A DNA stretch of 6,355 bases from an uncultured bacterium (GTDB lineage: Bacteria > Cyanobacteriota > Vampirovibrionia > Gastranaerophilales > Gastranaerophilaceae), in contig CAQTPN010000091.1 in assembly GCA_948888345.1 (NCBI GenBank), forward strand, positions 1-6,355, written 5' to 3'. This document shows positions 1-5,738 of the stretch, one piece after another. How positions within the stretch are numbered: the stretch's first letter is position 1; every line of letters begins with the position of its first letter. The position numbers and the translations under genes are program-made. Below the pieces are notes generated by a model. That model saw nothing but the letters and a program-made list of their open reading frames with translations, did not search any database and was not told the origin of the DNA.

Positions 1-18
1 ATAAATTCCAGTCAAGCC

Positions 19-1032
19 CTAGCTTTTATATTCTTTTTCAAATCCAAACAATGAGCTTACGGATTGGTCATCATGAATTCTTGAAATTGCCTCACCCAAT
101 AACGGAGCTACCGATAATTGGGTTATCTTTGTCGGTATAAATTCATTTGTAAGAGGAATTGTATTTGTAACTATAACCTCTTTAATGGGTGCTTCATCCA
201 ATCTTTTTAAAGCAGGGCCTGAAAATACAGGGTGCACCGCACAAACATACACGTCTTTTGCACCTTCTCTTTTTAAAAGTTTAGCCGCCTCACAGATTGT
301 TCCCGCCGTATCAATCATATCATCAAACATAACGCAGATTTTATCCTTAACATCCCCTATAACATGGTCTGCAACCGCAACGTTATGCTGTGTCCTTCTT
401 TTATCAATAATTGCAAGCGGACAATCCATAGCCTTTGCAAAAGCTCTTGTTCTCTGTACTCCTCCGGTATCCGGAGAAACAGCCACAAGCTCAGATTTTG
501 GCAGATTTAATTTTTTCATATAATTTACAATAATCGGTGTTGCATAAATATGGTCAACCAGAATATTGAAGAAGCCTTGAATCTGCCCTGTATGTAAATC
601 CATAGCTAAAACTCTGTCTGCCCCTGCGGTCGTTAAAAGGTCTGCAACAAGTTTTGCCGTAATGGCTTCCCTTCCTGAAGTTTTTCTATCCTGCCTTGCA
701 TATCCGTAATATGGAATAACGGCAGTAATAGTTTTGGCAGAAGCCCTTTTAAATGCATCAATTATAATTAATAATTCAACCAGATTTTCATTAACGGGGT
801 TGCATAAAGGCTGAACCACAAATACATCATCACCCCTGATTGAATCTTGAATTTGAACATAAATTTCGCCATCGGAAAAATTCTTAATAATCATAGGCCC
901 GACCGTAGTTCCCAAGTATTCAGCAATCTCCTCTGCTAAAACCGAATTTGAACGACCGCAAAAGAGTTTTATTTCATGTGTGGGGAGCACAGTTTTTTCT
1001 CTTGCCGGCATAGTTTCAAGCCCTAACTTCAT
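19..1032 (-). CDS. prs: Ribose-phosphate pyrophosphokinase (PRPP synthetase), class I
   Basis: Transfers pyrophosphate from ATP to ribose 5-phosphate, giving PRPP for purine, pyrimidine, NAD, histidine and tryptophan synthesis in the cytoplasm. The 337-residue product has the family landmarks in order: FSDGEIYVQI (52-61), the ATP-site segment YGYARQDRK (109-117), DLHTGQIQGFF (145-155) with the metal/substrate histidine, SPDTGG (186-191), the flexible catalytic loop IDKRRTQHN (209-217) with its lysine and arginine, and the PRPP loop DDMIDTAGT (237-245). It ends in the usual SVSSLF-type tail. It is about 20 residues longer than most bacterial Prs proteins, all at the N-terminus. I keep the first Met because AAAGGAG lies 6-7 bases upstream; Met8 is an alternative without such a site. 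That ribosome binding site overlaps the glmU stop codon, so the two genes are almost certainly cotranscribed. The stop codon is TAG. Identification is very secure. Confidence 0.98.
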   Translation of the reverse strand: MKLGLETMPAREKTVLPTHEIKLFCGRSNSVLAEEIAEYLGTTVGPMIIKNFSDGEIYVQIQDSIRGDDVFVVQPLCNPVNENLVELLIIIDAFKRASAKTITAVIPYYGYARQDRKTSGREAITAKLVADLLTTAGADRVLAMDLHTGQIQGFFNILVDHIYATPIIVNYMKKLNLPKSELVAVSPDTGGVQRTRAFAKAMDCPLAIIDKRRTQHNVAVADHVIGDVKDKICVMFDDMIDTAGTICEAAKLLKREGAKDVYVCAVHPVFSGPALKRLDEAPIKEVIVTNTIPLTNEFIPTKITQLSVAPLLGEAISRIHDDQSVSSLFGFEKEYKS

Positions 1033-1044
1033 TTTATTCTCCTT

Positions 1045-2343
1045 TTATTTAACGTAGTTTTTTATTTCTTTCTGGGGGCTTCTTGTCAAACCTAATGAAT
1101 TCGCCCCGACATCTTTTGTAATAACGGAACCTGCCGCAATAAAAGCTTTTTCGCCAAGTTCTACCGGCGCAACAAGCACTGTATTTGAGCCGATTGATGC
1201 TCCGTCATTTATTATTGTCTGTTTTTTCTCTTTTGTAATTGAATTATAGTTCGCCGTAATTGTTCCGGCACCTATATTTACACCTTCTCCAACGTTACAA
1301 TCACCAACATAGCTTAAATGAGAAATATTCGTATGTGATTTAACGTAAGTTTTTTTTAATTCAACAAAATTTCCTATTTTAACAAAATCTTCAATCGTAC
1401 AATCACCTCGAAGGTGGCTAAAAGGTCCTATTTTACAATTTTTTCCGATTATATTTTTACCGTTTATAAAAGTATTAGGGAAAATTATCGTATCTTCACC
1501 GATAGTAGTTTCCGGCGAAATCTGCGTATTTTCAGGAGAAACAATTGTTACACCCTCATCCATAAGGTAGTCCAAATGTCTCAAATTCATAATTCTAAAA
1601 GCATCTGCAAGCTGTATCCTCGAATTTATCCCTAAAGCTTCATCGCTCTCTTCTAAAACAAACCCTAAAACCTTATGCCCGTTTTCATTTCCCCATTTGA
1701 TAATATCGGTTAAATAATATTCATTCTGAGCATTATCATTTTTTAAATTGTTAAAGAAACCTTTTGCCTTTTGCCAATCAATACAATACATGCCGGCATT
1801 TATTTCATTAATTTTTGCCTGATTTTCATCACAATCTTTCTGTTCCACAATCTCTGCCACGTTGTTTAAAGCGTTGCGGACAATTCTGCCATATCCCTTA
1901 GGATTGTCTAAAATTGATGTCATAACCGTAATAGCAGCATCATTATTTTTATGAAAATCAACAAATTTTTGCAAACTTTCCGATGTAATTAAAGGAGTAT
2001 CACCGCATAAAATTAAAACCATGCCATCAAAGCCATTAAGTGCACTTTTTGCCATACTAACCGCATGGCCTGTTCCAAGCTGTTCTTTTTGTTCTACACA
2101 AATAGATTGCGGATGATTTTTGTTTACAAAGTTTTGGACTTCTTCCCCTTTATGCCCGATAATAACAATGTTTTCAGATGAACCAATGTTTTCACAAGCA
2201 CTTAAAACCCAGGAAACCAAAGGCTTATTAAAAATTTCATGCAAAACCTTAGGCTTTTCTGACTTCATTCTTGTGCCTTTCCCTGCGGCAAGAACAATTG
2301 CTTTTAAATTAGCCCCTGTCGGGGATTTTACACTTCCATTCAT
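1045..2343 (-). CDS. glmU: Bifunctional UDP-N-acetylglucosamine pyrophosphorylase / glucosamine-1-phosphate N-acetyltransferase
   Basis: Acetylates glucosamine 1-phosphate and then uridylates it, giving UDP-GlcNAc for peptidoglycan and other surface polymers. The N-terminal nucleotidyltransferase domain (about 13-235) shows the signature LAAGKGTRMKSEKPKVLH (18-35), QLGTGHAV (88-95), GDTPL (114-118), GYGRIVR (150-156) and NEYYLTDII (207-215). From about residue 265 come left-handed beta-helix hexapeptide repeats of the acetyltransferase domain, with GPFSHLRGDC (306-315), GNFVELKK (324-331), SHLSYVGD (341-348, catalytic-type His342), NIGAGTITANYN (356-367) and AFIAAGSVITKDV (400-412). At 432 residues it is slightly shorter than the usual 450-460, mainly at the C-terminus, with both domains complete. 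About 10 residues precede the usual start region; AGGA seven bases upstream of this ATG supports the start. It is the first gene of a glmU-prs pair, a gene order also familiar from Firmicutes (gcaD-prs). Confidence 0.98.
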   Translation of the reverse strand: MNGSVKSPTGANLKAIVLAAGKGTRMKSEKPKVLHEIFNKPLVSWVLSACENIGSSENIVIIGHKGEEVQNFVNKNHPQSICVEQKEQLGTGHAVSMAKSALNGFDGMVLILCGDTPLITSESLQKFVDFHKNNDAAITVMTSILDNPKGYGRIVRNALNNVAEIVEQKDCDENQAKINEINAGMYCIDWQKAKGFFNNLKNDNAQNEYYLTDIIKWGNENGHKVLGFVLEESDEALGINSRIQLADAFRIMNLRHLDYLMDEGVTIVSPENTQISPETTIGEDTIIFPNTFINGKNIIGKNCKIGPFSHLRGDCTIEDFVKIGNFVELKKTYVKSHTNISHLSYVGDCNVGEGVNIGAGTITANYNSITKEKKQTIINDGASIGSNTVLVAPVELGEKAFIAAGSVITKDVGANSLGLTRSPQKEIKNYVK

Positions 2344-2432
2344 AAAAAATCCTAAAATTTTTGTGAAATAAAATTGGGTCTAAATCTTTTTTGTCCGTAT
2401 TTTCTCATGAAAGTCAAGCAAATAAAAGGGAT

Positions 2433-2461
2433 ATATTAAAGTTATGAACAAATTTTTACAA
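2433..2461 (-). promoter_or_regulatory. Candidate promoter for glmU-prs
   Basis: Read on the minus strand there is a -35 TTGTAA (2456-2461), a 17-base spacer, and a -10 TAATAT (2433-2438), which would start transcription near 2425, about 80 bases before the glmU ATG. The -35 overlaps that of the divergent plus-strand promoter. A second minus-strand -35-like TTGACT (2412-2417) lacks a good -10. The DNA here is very AT-rich, so chance matches are likely. Confidence 0.4.
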
Positions 2462-2482
2462 AAGGAGAAAATATTATATAAT
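2455..2482 (+). promoter_or_regulatory. Candidate sigma-70-type promoter for the small-peptide leader (and possibly ilvD)
   Basis: A -35 TTTACA (2455-2460) is followed after 16 bases by a perfect -10 TATAAT (2477-2482), predicting a start near 2489. The transcript would carry a leader of about 110 bases before the 24-codon gene and about 268 bases before ilvD. No comparably good plus-strand promoter is visible between the small gene and ilvD, so this may also be the ilvD promoter. Confidence 0.6.
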
Positions 2483-2519
2483 AAACTAATCGTACAATTA
2501 AAATTAAATTTAAAACAAC

Positions 2520-2593
2520 GGGTAGGCCCTTTGCTTAAACCTGCTTCTGTTGGACAACATTTTTAATGGTGATATCAACAGAAAGGAGGTGAT
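2520..2593 (+). other. Structured RNA leader with stem that can occlude the peptide gene's ribosome binding site
   Basis: An 8-bp perfect stem pairs TTCTGTTG (2545-2552) with CAACAGAA (2576-2583). Outside it, across a small internal loop, ACCT (2539-2542) can pair with AGGT (2587-2590), which lies inside the Shine-Dalgarno sequence. A smaller alternative stem TGTT/AACA (2548-2551 with 2556-2559) would disrupt the large one. The segment AGGCCCTTTG (2524-2533) is free to pair with 2671-2680, just after the peptide stop. These are hand-found pairings, not a computed fold. I do not recognise a named riboswitch; there is no T-box consensus. Confidence 0.45.
2582..2593 (+). promoter_or_regulatory. 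Full-length Shine-Dalgarno sequence of the 24-codon gene
   Basis: AAAGGAGGTGAT matches the complement of the bacterial 16S rRNA 3' end over all 12 bases, far beyond the 5-7 bases seen before the other genes in the window. GGAGG ends nine bases before the ATG at 2599. This decides the start: the other ATG at 2592 sits too close and stops after seven codons. Confidence 0.85.
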
Positions 2594-2598
2594 GCTGA

Positions 2599-2673
2599 AT
2601 GGTGTTACTTATTAGTACAAAAGCGCTACTTCTTATCTTAGCGATAATCATAGCGCTTAAACTAAAACACTAA
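2599..2673 (+). CDS. 24-residue hydrophobic peptide (type I toxin-like or branched-chain leader peptide)
   Basis: This short gene encodes 24 residues starting MVLLISTKALLL and ending ALKLKH. Eight Leu, five Ile and one Val make 14 of 24 residues branched-chain; residues 9-20 are uninterrupted hydrophobic, flanked by Lys8 and by Lys21, Lys23 and His24, so it could lie in or across the membrane as a short helix. It has an exceptional ribosome binding site and a promoter with TATAAT upstream. Two roles fit. As a type I toxin it would be a membrane-active peptide silenced by an antisense RNA, for which a promoter is visible at 2719-2746. As a leader peptide it would sense Leu/Ile/Val supply for ilvD, which starts 83 bases after its stop. 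It resembles Firmicute holin-like toxins in layout (very strong site, hydrophobic core, basic tail), but I cannot align it to a family. Reality as a translated gene is likely; function is open. Confidence 0.65.
   Translation: MVLLISTKALLLILAIIIALKLKH
2621..2658. repeat. Inverted repeat inside the peptide gene
   Basis: AAGCGCTA (2621-2628) and TAGCGCTT (2651-2658) are perfect 8-bp arms. Within the 22-base loop TTATC (2633-2637) pairs with GATAA (2643-2647), giving a two-tier hairpin occupying half of the coding sequence. On the minus strand it is followed by TTTT, so it may terminate the antisense RNA; on the plus strand no U-run follows. Confidence 0.6.
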
Positions 2674-2674
2674 A

Positions 2675-2709
2675 GGGCTTTTAAAGAGCGGACTGCAATC
2701 CGCTCGCCC
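2675..2709. repeat. GC-rich hairpin between the peptide gene and ilvD
   Basis: GAGCGGA (2686-2692) pairs perfectly with TCCGCTC (2699-2705) around a six-base loop. Outside, GGGC (2675-2678) can pair with GCCC (2706-2709) with a seven-base bulge on the left. It is the most GC-rich stretch of the intergenic region. No U-tract follows on the plus strand (AATATCTATATT), so it is not a standard intrinsic terminator; it could be a 3' stabilising stem, an attenuator element, or the 5' stem of the antisense RNA. Confidence 0.6.
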
Positions 2710-2718
2710 AATATCTAT

Positions 2719-2746
2719 ATTATAAACTGATTTTAATAAATTTCAA
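2719..2746 (-). promoter_or_regulatory. Candidate antisense promoter facing the peptide gene
   Basis: On the minus strand TTGAAA (2741-2746) and a perfect TATAAT (2719-2724) are separated by 16 bases, placing the start near 2712. The -35 overlaps the first bases of the ilvD ribosome binding site. It points towards the peptide gene and, much further away, glmU. The match (11 of 12 consensus bases) is as good as that of the plus-strand promoter at 2455-2482, but AT-rich DNA makes chance matches fairly common. Confidence 0.5.
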
Positions 2747-2756
2747 GGAGAATAAA

Positions 2757-4415
2757 ATGAAAAGTGACGCAATTAAAGAAGGTATAGCACACGCTCCGCA
2801 CAGAGCCCTTTTATACGCAGGAGGACTTTCGGATAAAAACATAAAACGCCCGTTTATAGGAATAGCGAGTTCTTTTTCAGACCTTGTCCCCGGACACATA
2901 GGAATGAGGGATTTAGAAAGACAGATTGAAAAGGGTATTCATTCAAACGGCGGACAAGCCTTTATTTTTGGAACCCCTGCCGTATGTGACGGTATCGCTA
3001 TGGGCCATTCAGGAATGAGCTATTCCCTTCCAAGCCGCGATTTAATTGCTGATTGCGTTGAAACCGTTGCAGGTGCGCACCAGCTGGATGGGCTTGTATT
3101 ACTTACAAATTGCGATAAAATTACTCCCGGTATGTTGATTGCAGCATTAAGACTGAATATTCCCGCCGTAGTAGTAACAGCGGGCCCATCTCTGGAAGGA
3201 CACTGCAAAGGTGAAACCTTGACTTTTATAAGAGGTTCAAGCGAAGCTGTGGGCCGTTTTAGAGCAGGAGAAATCACGGAAGAAAAACTTCATGAAATGG
3301 AACACTACGCATGCCCTACTCAAGGCGCATGCCAGGGACTTTATACTGCAAACACCTTAGCCTGCTTAACGGAAGTAATGGGAATGAGCATTACAGGATG
3401 CGCCTCAGCTGCTGCCGTATCATCTAAAAAACGAAGAATTGCCTTTGATTCAGGCTTTTTAGCGGTTGATTTAGTTAGAAATAATATCAGACCAAAAGAT
3501 ATAGTAACCAAAGACTCTATGAGAAATGCCATAATTGCAGACCTTGCACTCGGCGGCAGCACAAATTCAATCCTGCACCTTCTTGCAATCGCTAATACTG
3601 CAGAAATCGACCTTACACTTGATGATTTTGAAGAATTAAGCTTCAAAATTCCGCAAATTATAAAACTTGACCCGTCAGCTCTTCCTACTATGACAGATTT
3701 TGATAATGCAGGCGGAATTCCCGGAACCATAAAAACTTTATGGGGAAAAACCGATGAATTCAAAAATACCGTAAACGTTGAAGTAAAAACTATAGAACAA
3801 AGGGCTGAAGAAGCATGGGTTGATAATTCTGTTATAAAACCGTTTAATGACCCGATAACAAGCAACCCCGGACTTGCAATTTTACATGGCAATCTGGCAA
3901 AGGATGGTGCTGTGGTTAAGATTTCAGGCGTAGCACAGGAATGCTTTGAATTTGAAGGAGTTGCAAAATGCTACGACAGAGAAGAAGATGCGATGAAAGG
4001 CATTGAAACAGACGAAGTAAAAGCCGGAGATGTAGTAGTAATAAGATATGAAGGTCCGAAAGGAGGCCCCGGAATGAGAGAAATGCTTGCACCAACTTCT
4101 CTTCTCGTTGGTAAGGGCCTGGGCAAAAAATGCGCTCTTATAACAGATGGAAGATTTTCAGGTGGAACAAGAGGCTTATGTATCGGTCATATCTGCCCCG
4201 AAGCTCTTGACGGCGGCATAATCGGCCTCATAAAAGATGGCGACAAAATCAAAATTGATATAAATAAAAGAACCATTGACCTTCTTGTTCCTGAAAGTGA
4301 AATTGAAGAAAGAAGAAAAAATTTCACTCCAAAAACTAAAAAAATTGAAAAAGGATTTCTTTCTAAATACGCAAAAACCGTATCAGGAGCAAACCTTGGA
4401 GCAATTTGCGAATAA
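2757..4415 (+). CDS. ilvD: Dihydroxy-acid dehydratase
   Basis: Dehydrates 2,3-dihydroxy-isovalerate and 2,3-dihydroxy-3-methylvalerate to the 2-keto acids that become valine/leucine and isoleucine; it is a cytoplasmic iron-sulfur enzyme. The 552-residue product has [10 protein letters not shown] (44-53), [20 protein letters not shown] (76-95), NCDKITPGM (118-126), [15 protein letters not shown] (186-200), GGSTN (266-270), GPKGGPGM (433-440) and [10 protein letters not shown] (464-473), whose Ser468 corresponds to the catalytic base of the family. Likely cluster ligands are Cys119 and Cys192, with Cys77 or Cys186 as a third. Length fits the short (about 550) class rather than the 616-residue E. 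coli enzyme. AAGGAG (2745-2750) lies six bases before the ATG. No other ilv or leu gene is in the window. It may be transcribed from 2455-2482 through the peptide gene, which would tie it to that leader. Only weak A/T hairpins follow its stop. The related Edd dehydratase is unlikely given the overall IlvD match. Confidence 0.97.
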   Translation: MKSDAIKEGIAHAPHRALLYAGGLSDKNIKRPFIGIASSFSDLVPGHIGMRDLERQIEKGIHSNGGQAFIFGTPAVCDGIAMGHSGMSYSLPSRDLIADCVETVAGAHQLDGLVLLTNCDKITPGMLIAALRLNIPAVVVTAGPSLEGHCKGETLTFIRGSSEAVGRFRAGEITEEKLHEMEHYACPTQGACQGLYTANTLACLTEVMGMSITGCASAAAVSSKKRRIAFDSGFLAVDLVRNNIRPKDIVTKDSMRNAIIADLALGGSTNSILHLLAIANTAEIDLTLDDFEELSFKIPQIIKLDPSALPTMTDFDNAGGIPGTIKTLWGKTDEFKNTVNVEVKTIEQRAEEAWVDNSVIKPFNDPITSNPGLAILHGNLAKDGAVVKISGVAQECFEFEGVAKCYDREEDAMKGIETDEVKAGDVVVIRYEGPKGGPGMREMLAPTSLLVGKGLGKKCALITDGRFSGGTRGLCIGHICPEALDGGIIGLIKDGDKIKIDINKRTIDLLVPESEIEERRKNFTPKTKKIEKGFLSKYAKTVSGANLGAICE

Positions 4416-4530
4416 TATTAACAAAAGTAACTTTTTGTAACAAGGGGGTTAAAAAAAATTATTCACACGTTTTATAGATACACACGAAAAAACAAAATCA
4501 AACAGGATATTATTTGAAAGGGAATAAGTT

Positions 4531-5670
4531 TTGTTAACCATAAGTCCGAACATAATGCCTAATTCAGGCATAAAGTTTCAACCTCAAAAACAAATAAAAC
4601 AAAATTCAACTTTAAATAATACTGCCTTAGATGTATCTGAATTTGATAAATTTTCAAAAGCAATTTCAAACAATAATATAGCATTTAGCGGGCTTTTCAG
4701 CAGCAAACCGCTGCCAAGACTCGGGCCGAAATCAACCGAACAGGATATCCTTGATTTAAGAGATGCTCTGGCAGATAAAGCATCAACCGTATGGACCGAT
4801 ATGAAGCATGACCCGAGATATTTTAAATATTTTAATGATATATCGGTTAAAAATCCGAAACTTGAATTATTGGAGCTCAAAAATCCGCCTACAGCTTATA
4901 AAGAAGGGGTAATCTCAAGATACAATTGGGCCGAAAATACAATTTCGGTTAATATAAGTTATCTTCCAAATATGGCACTTATAAGCGGAGGAAATATAGC
5001 CCTTGTTTCTCAGGATGTTGCACCTGCATTTATTAAAAATACCGCACGCGGAAAACATTTTGAAGATTTAGGAGAAGAAAGTATAGGCTTTGCCCTTCAA
5101 AGCAGTGCAGAATCAGGAAAAAACTATTACTATAAATTAAATGCCAATGAAACCGCAGAGCTTGCAACCCGCTACATAGCACAAGAAATAGACCGTCTTA
5201 TAGCATTCCATGCCCTGATAAATACAAAATATATAGGCGGAGACAATGAATTAATAAGCCGTTATTATGATAAACTCAAAGATAGTGACCGCCTCCAGCC
5301 AAACACTACAGGCTACTGGATTGATACCTATCCATGTGAATATAAAGAACGCGAAGATTATAAGCAAATATATGAATATGACGGCAAACACAGATGGGCT
5401 ATAACATCGGATGACATAAAACCTTACATTTCGGGTATTACCCATAAAGAATTATGGTCCGATTTTGTTAACACGGATAATTATGAAAATCATCCGAAAA
5501 GCAAGCTTGAATTAGGCGGTTTGATTGCAGCCAAAAGATTTATGGAAAATTACACTCCAAAATATAGAAACGAAAGAGAAAAAGAACGGCTTGAAATACT
5601 CTATCAGGTACAAAAAGATATGCTTGATTCGGATATTGAAGAAAGATTACAAAACATCAAAATGAACTAA
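4531..5670 (+). CDS. Uncharacterised 379-residue protein with N-terminal IAFSG motif
   Basis: I do not recognise a family. The start is TTG, chosen because AAAGGGA (4517-4523) sits seven bases upstream; the next Met (residue 9) has no such site. Residues 1-48 are polar and low in complexity (many Asn, Gln, Lys, Ser), then NNIAFSGLF (48-56). Recalled experience links such short F(S/T)G motifs near the N-terminus with many uncharacterised Gastranaerophilales proteins; this is unverified. Residues about 70-380 look folded: a helical stretch (69-92), a YNWAENTISVN segment (131-141), a long likely helix (206-232) containing QEIDRLIAFH, Tyr/Asp-rich stretches (263-287), and a charged C-terminal helix (346-377) rich in Glu, Lys and Arg that could coil. 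There is no signal peptide, no membrane segment and only one Cys (269). It starts 115 bases after ilvD; no convincing promoter is visible in the gap, so cotranscription is possible. A terminator follows closely. Confidence 0.85.
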   Translation: MLTISPNIMPNSGIKFQPQKQIKQNSTLNNTALDVSEFDKFSKAISNNNIAFSGLFSSKPLPRLGPKSTEQDILDLRDALADKASTVWTDMKHDPRYFKYFNDISVKNPKLELLELKNPPTAYKEGVISRYNWAENTISVNISYLPNMALISGGNIALVSQDVAPAFIKNTARGKHFEDLGEESIGFALQSSAESGKNYYYKLNANETAELATRYIAQEIDRLIAFHALINTKYIGGDNELISRYYDKLKDSDRLQPNTTGYWIDTYPCEYKEREDYKQIYEYDGKHRWAITSDDIKPYISGITHKELWSDFVNTDNYENHPKSKLELGGLIAAKRFMENYTPKYRNEREKERLEILYQVQKDMLDSDIEERLQNIKMN

Positions 5671-5690
5671 GAGAGAAGAGAGAAACAAAA

Positions 5691-5719
5691 ACCCGAAGAT
5701 AAAAATCTTCGGGTTTTTT
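5691..5719. terminator. Bidirectional intrinsic terminator
   Basis: ACCCGAAGAT (5691-5700) and ATCTTCGGGT (5705-5714) form a perfect 10-bp stem around an AAAA loop. On the plus strand it runs into TTTTTT (5714-5719); on the minus strand it is followed by a run of five T. It sits 21 bases after the stop of the 379-residue protein gene and 20 bases from the fabI stop, so it can end both convergent transcripts. Confidence 0.95.
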
Positions 5720-5738
5720 GCATATTATTTAAATAAAA

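Larger units (their letters stand above)
2619..2712 (-). ncRNA. Candidate antisense RNA to the 24-codon gene
   Basis: From the minus-strand promoter at 2719-2746 transcription would begin near 2712 and run back through the 3' part of the peptide gene. The RNA would start with a strong stem-loop (GGGC/GCCC enclosing GAGCGGA/TCCGCTC). It could end at the hairpin at 2621-2658, followed on this strand by four U residues (2622-2619), giving about 95 nucleotides. Size and 3' overlap match known type I antitoxin RNAs. The U-run is short and partly paired, so the end point is uncertain and the RNA itself is an inference. Confidence 0.35.

Noticed and set aside
2520..2600. Known riboswitch or T-box upstream of ilvD
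   Set aside because: No T-box consensus, no recognisable aptamer core, and no downstream intrinsic terminator; only generic stems can be shown by eye.
2707..2756. A separate plus-strand promoter just upstream of ilvD (TATATT at 2716-2721)
   Set aside because: The best -35 at proper spacing is CTGCAA, matching only three of six consensus bases.
3020..3892. Long open frames on the strand opposite ilvD, and similar ones opposite prs, glmU and the unknown gene
   Set aside because: They are shadows of strongly supported genes, lack ribosome binding sites and give protein sequences of no recognisable kind.
4418..4440. Possible terminator hairpin after ilvD (ACAAAAG / CTTTTTGT)
   Set aside because: The stem is short, A/T-only apart from two pairs, has a bulge and a three-base loop, and no U-run follows. 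Too weak to call.
4531..5670. Metallopeptidase-type HExxH helix in the unknown protein (QEIDRLIAFH, residues 218-227)
   Set aside because: The position in a long helix is suggestive, but the metal-binding histidines are absent, so no enzymatic claim can be made.
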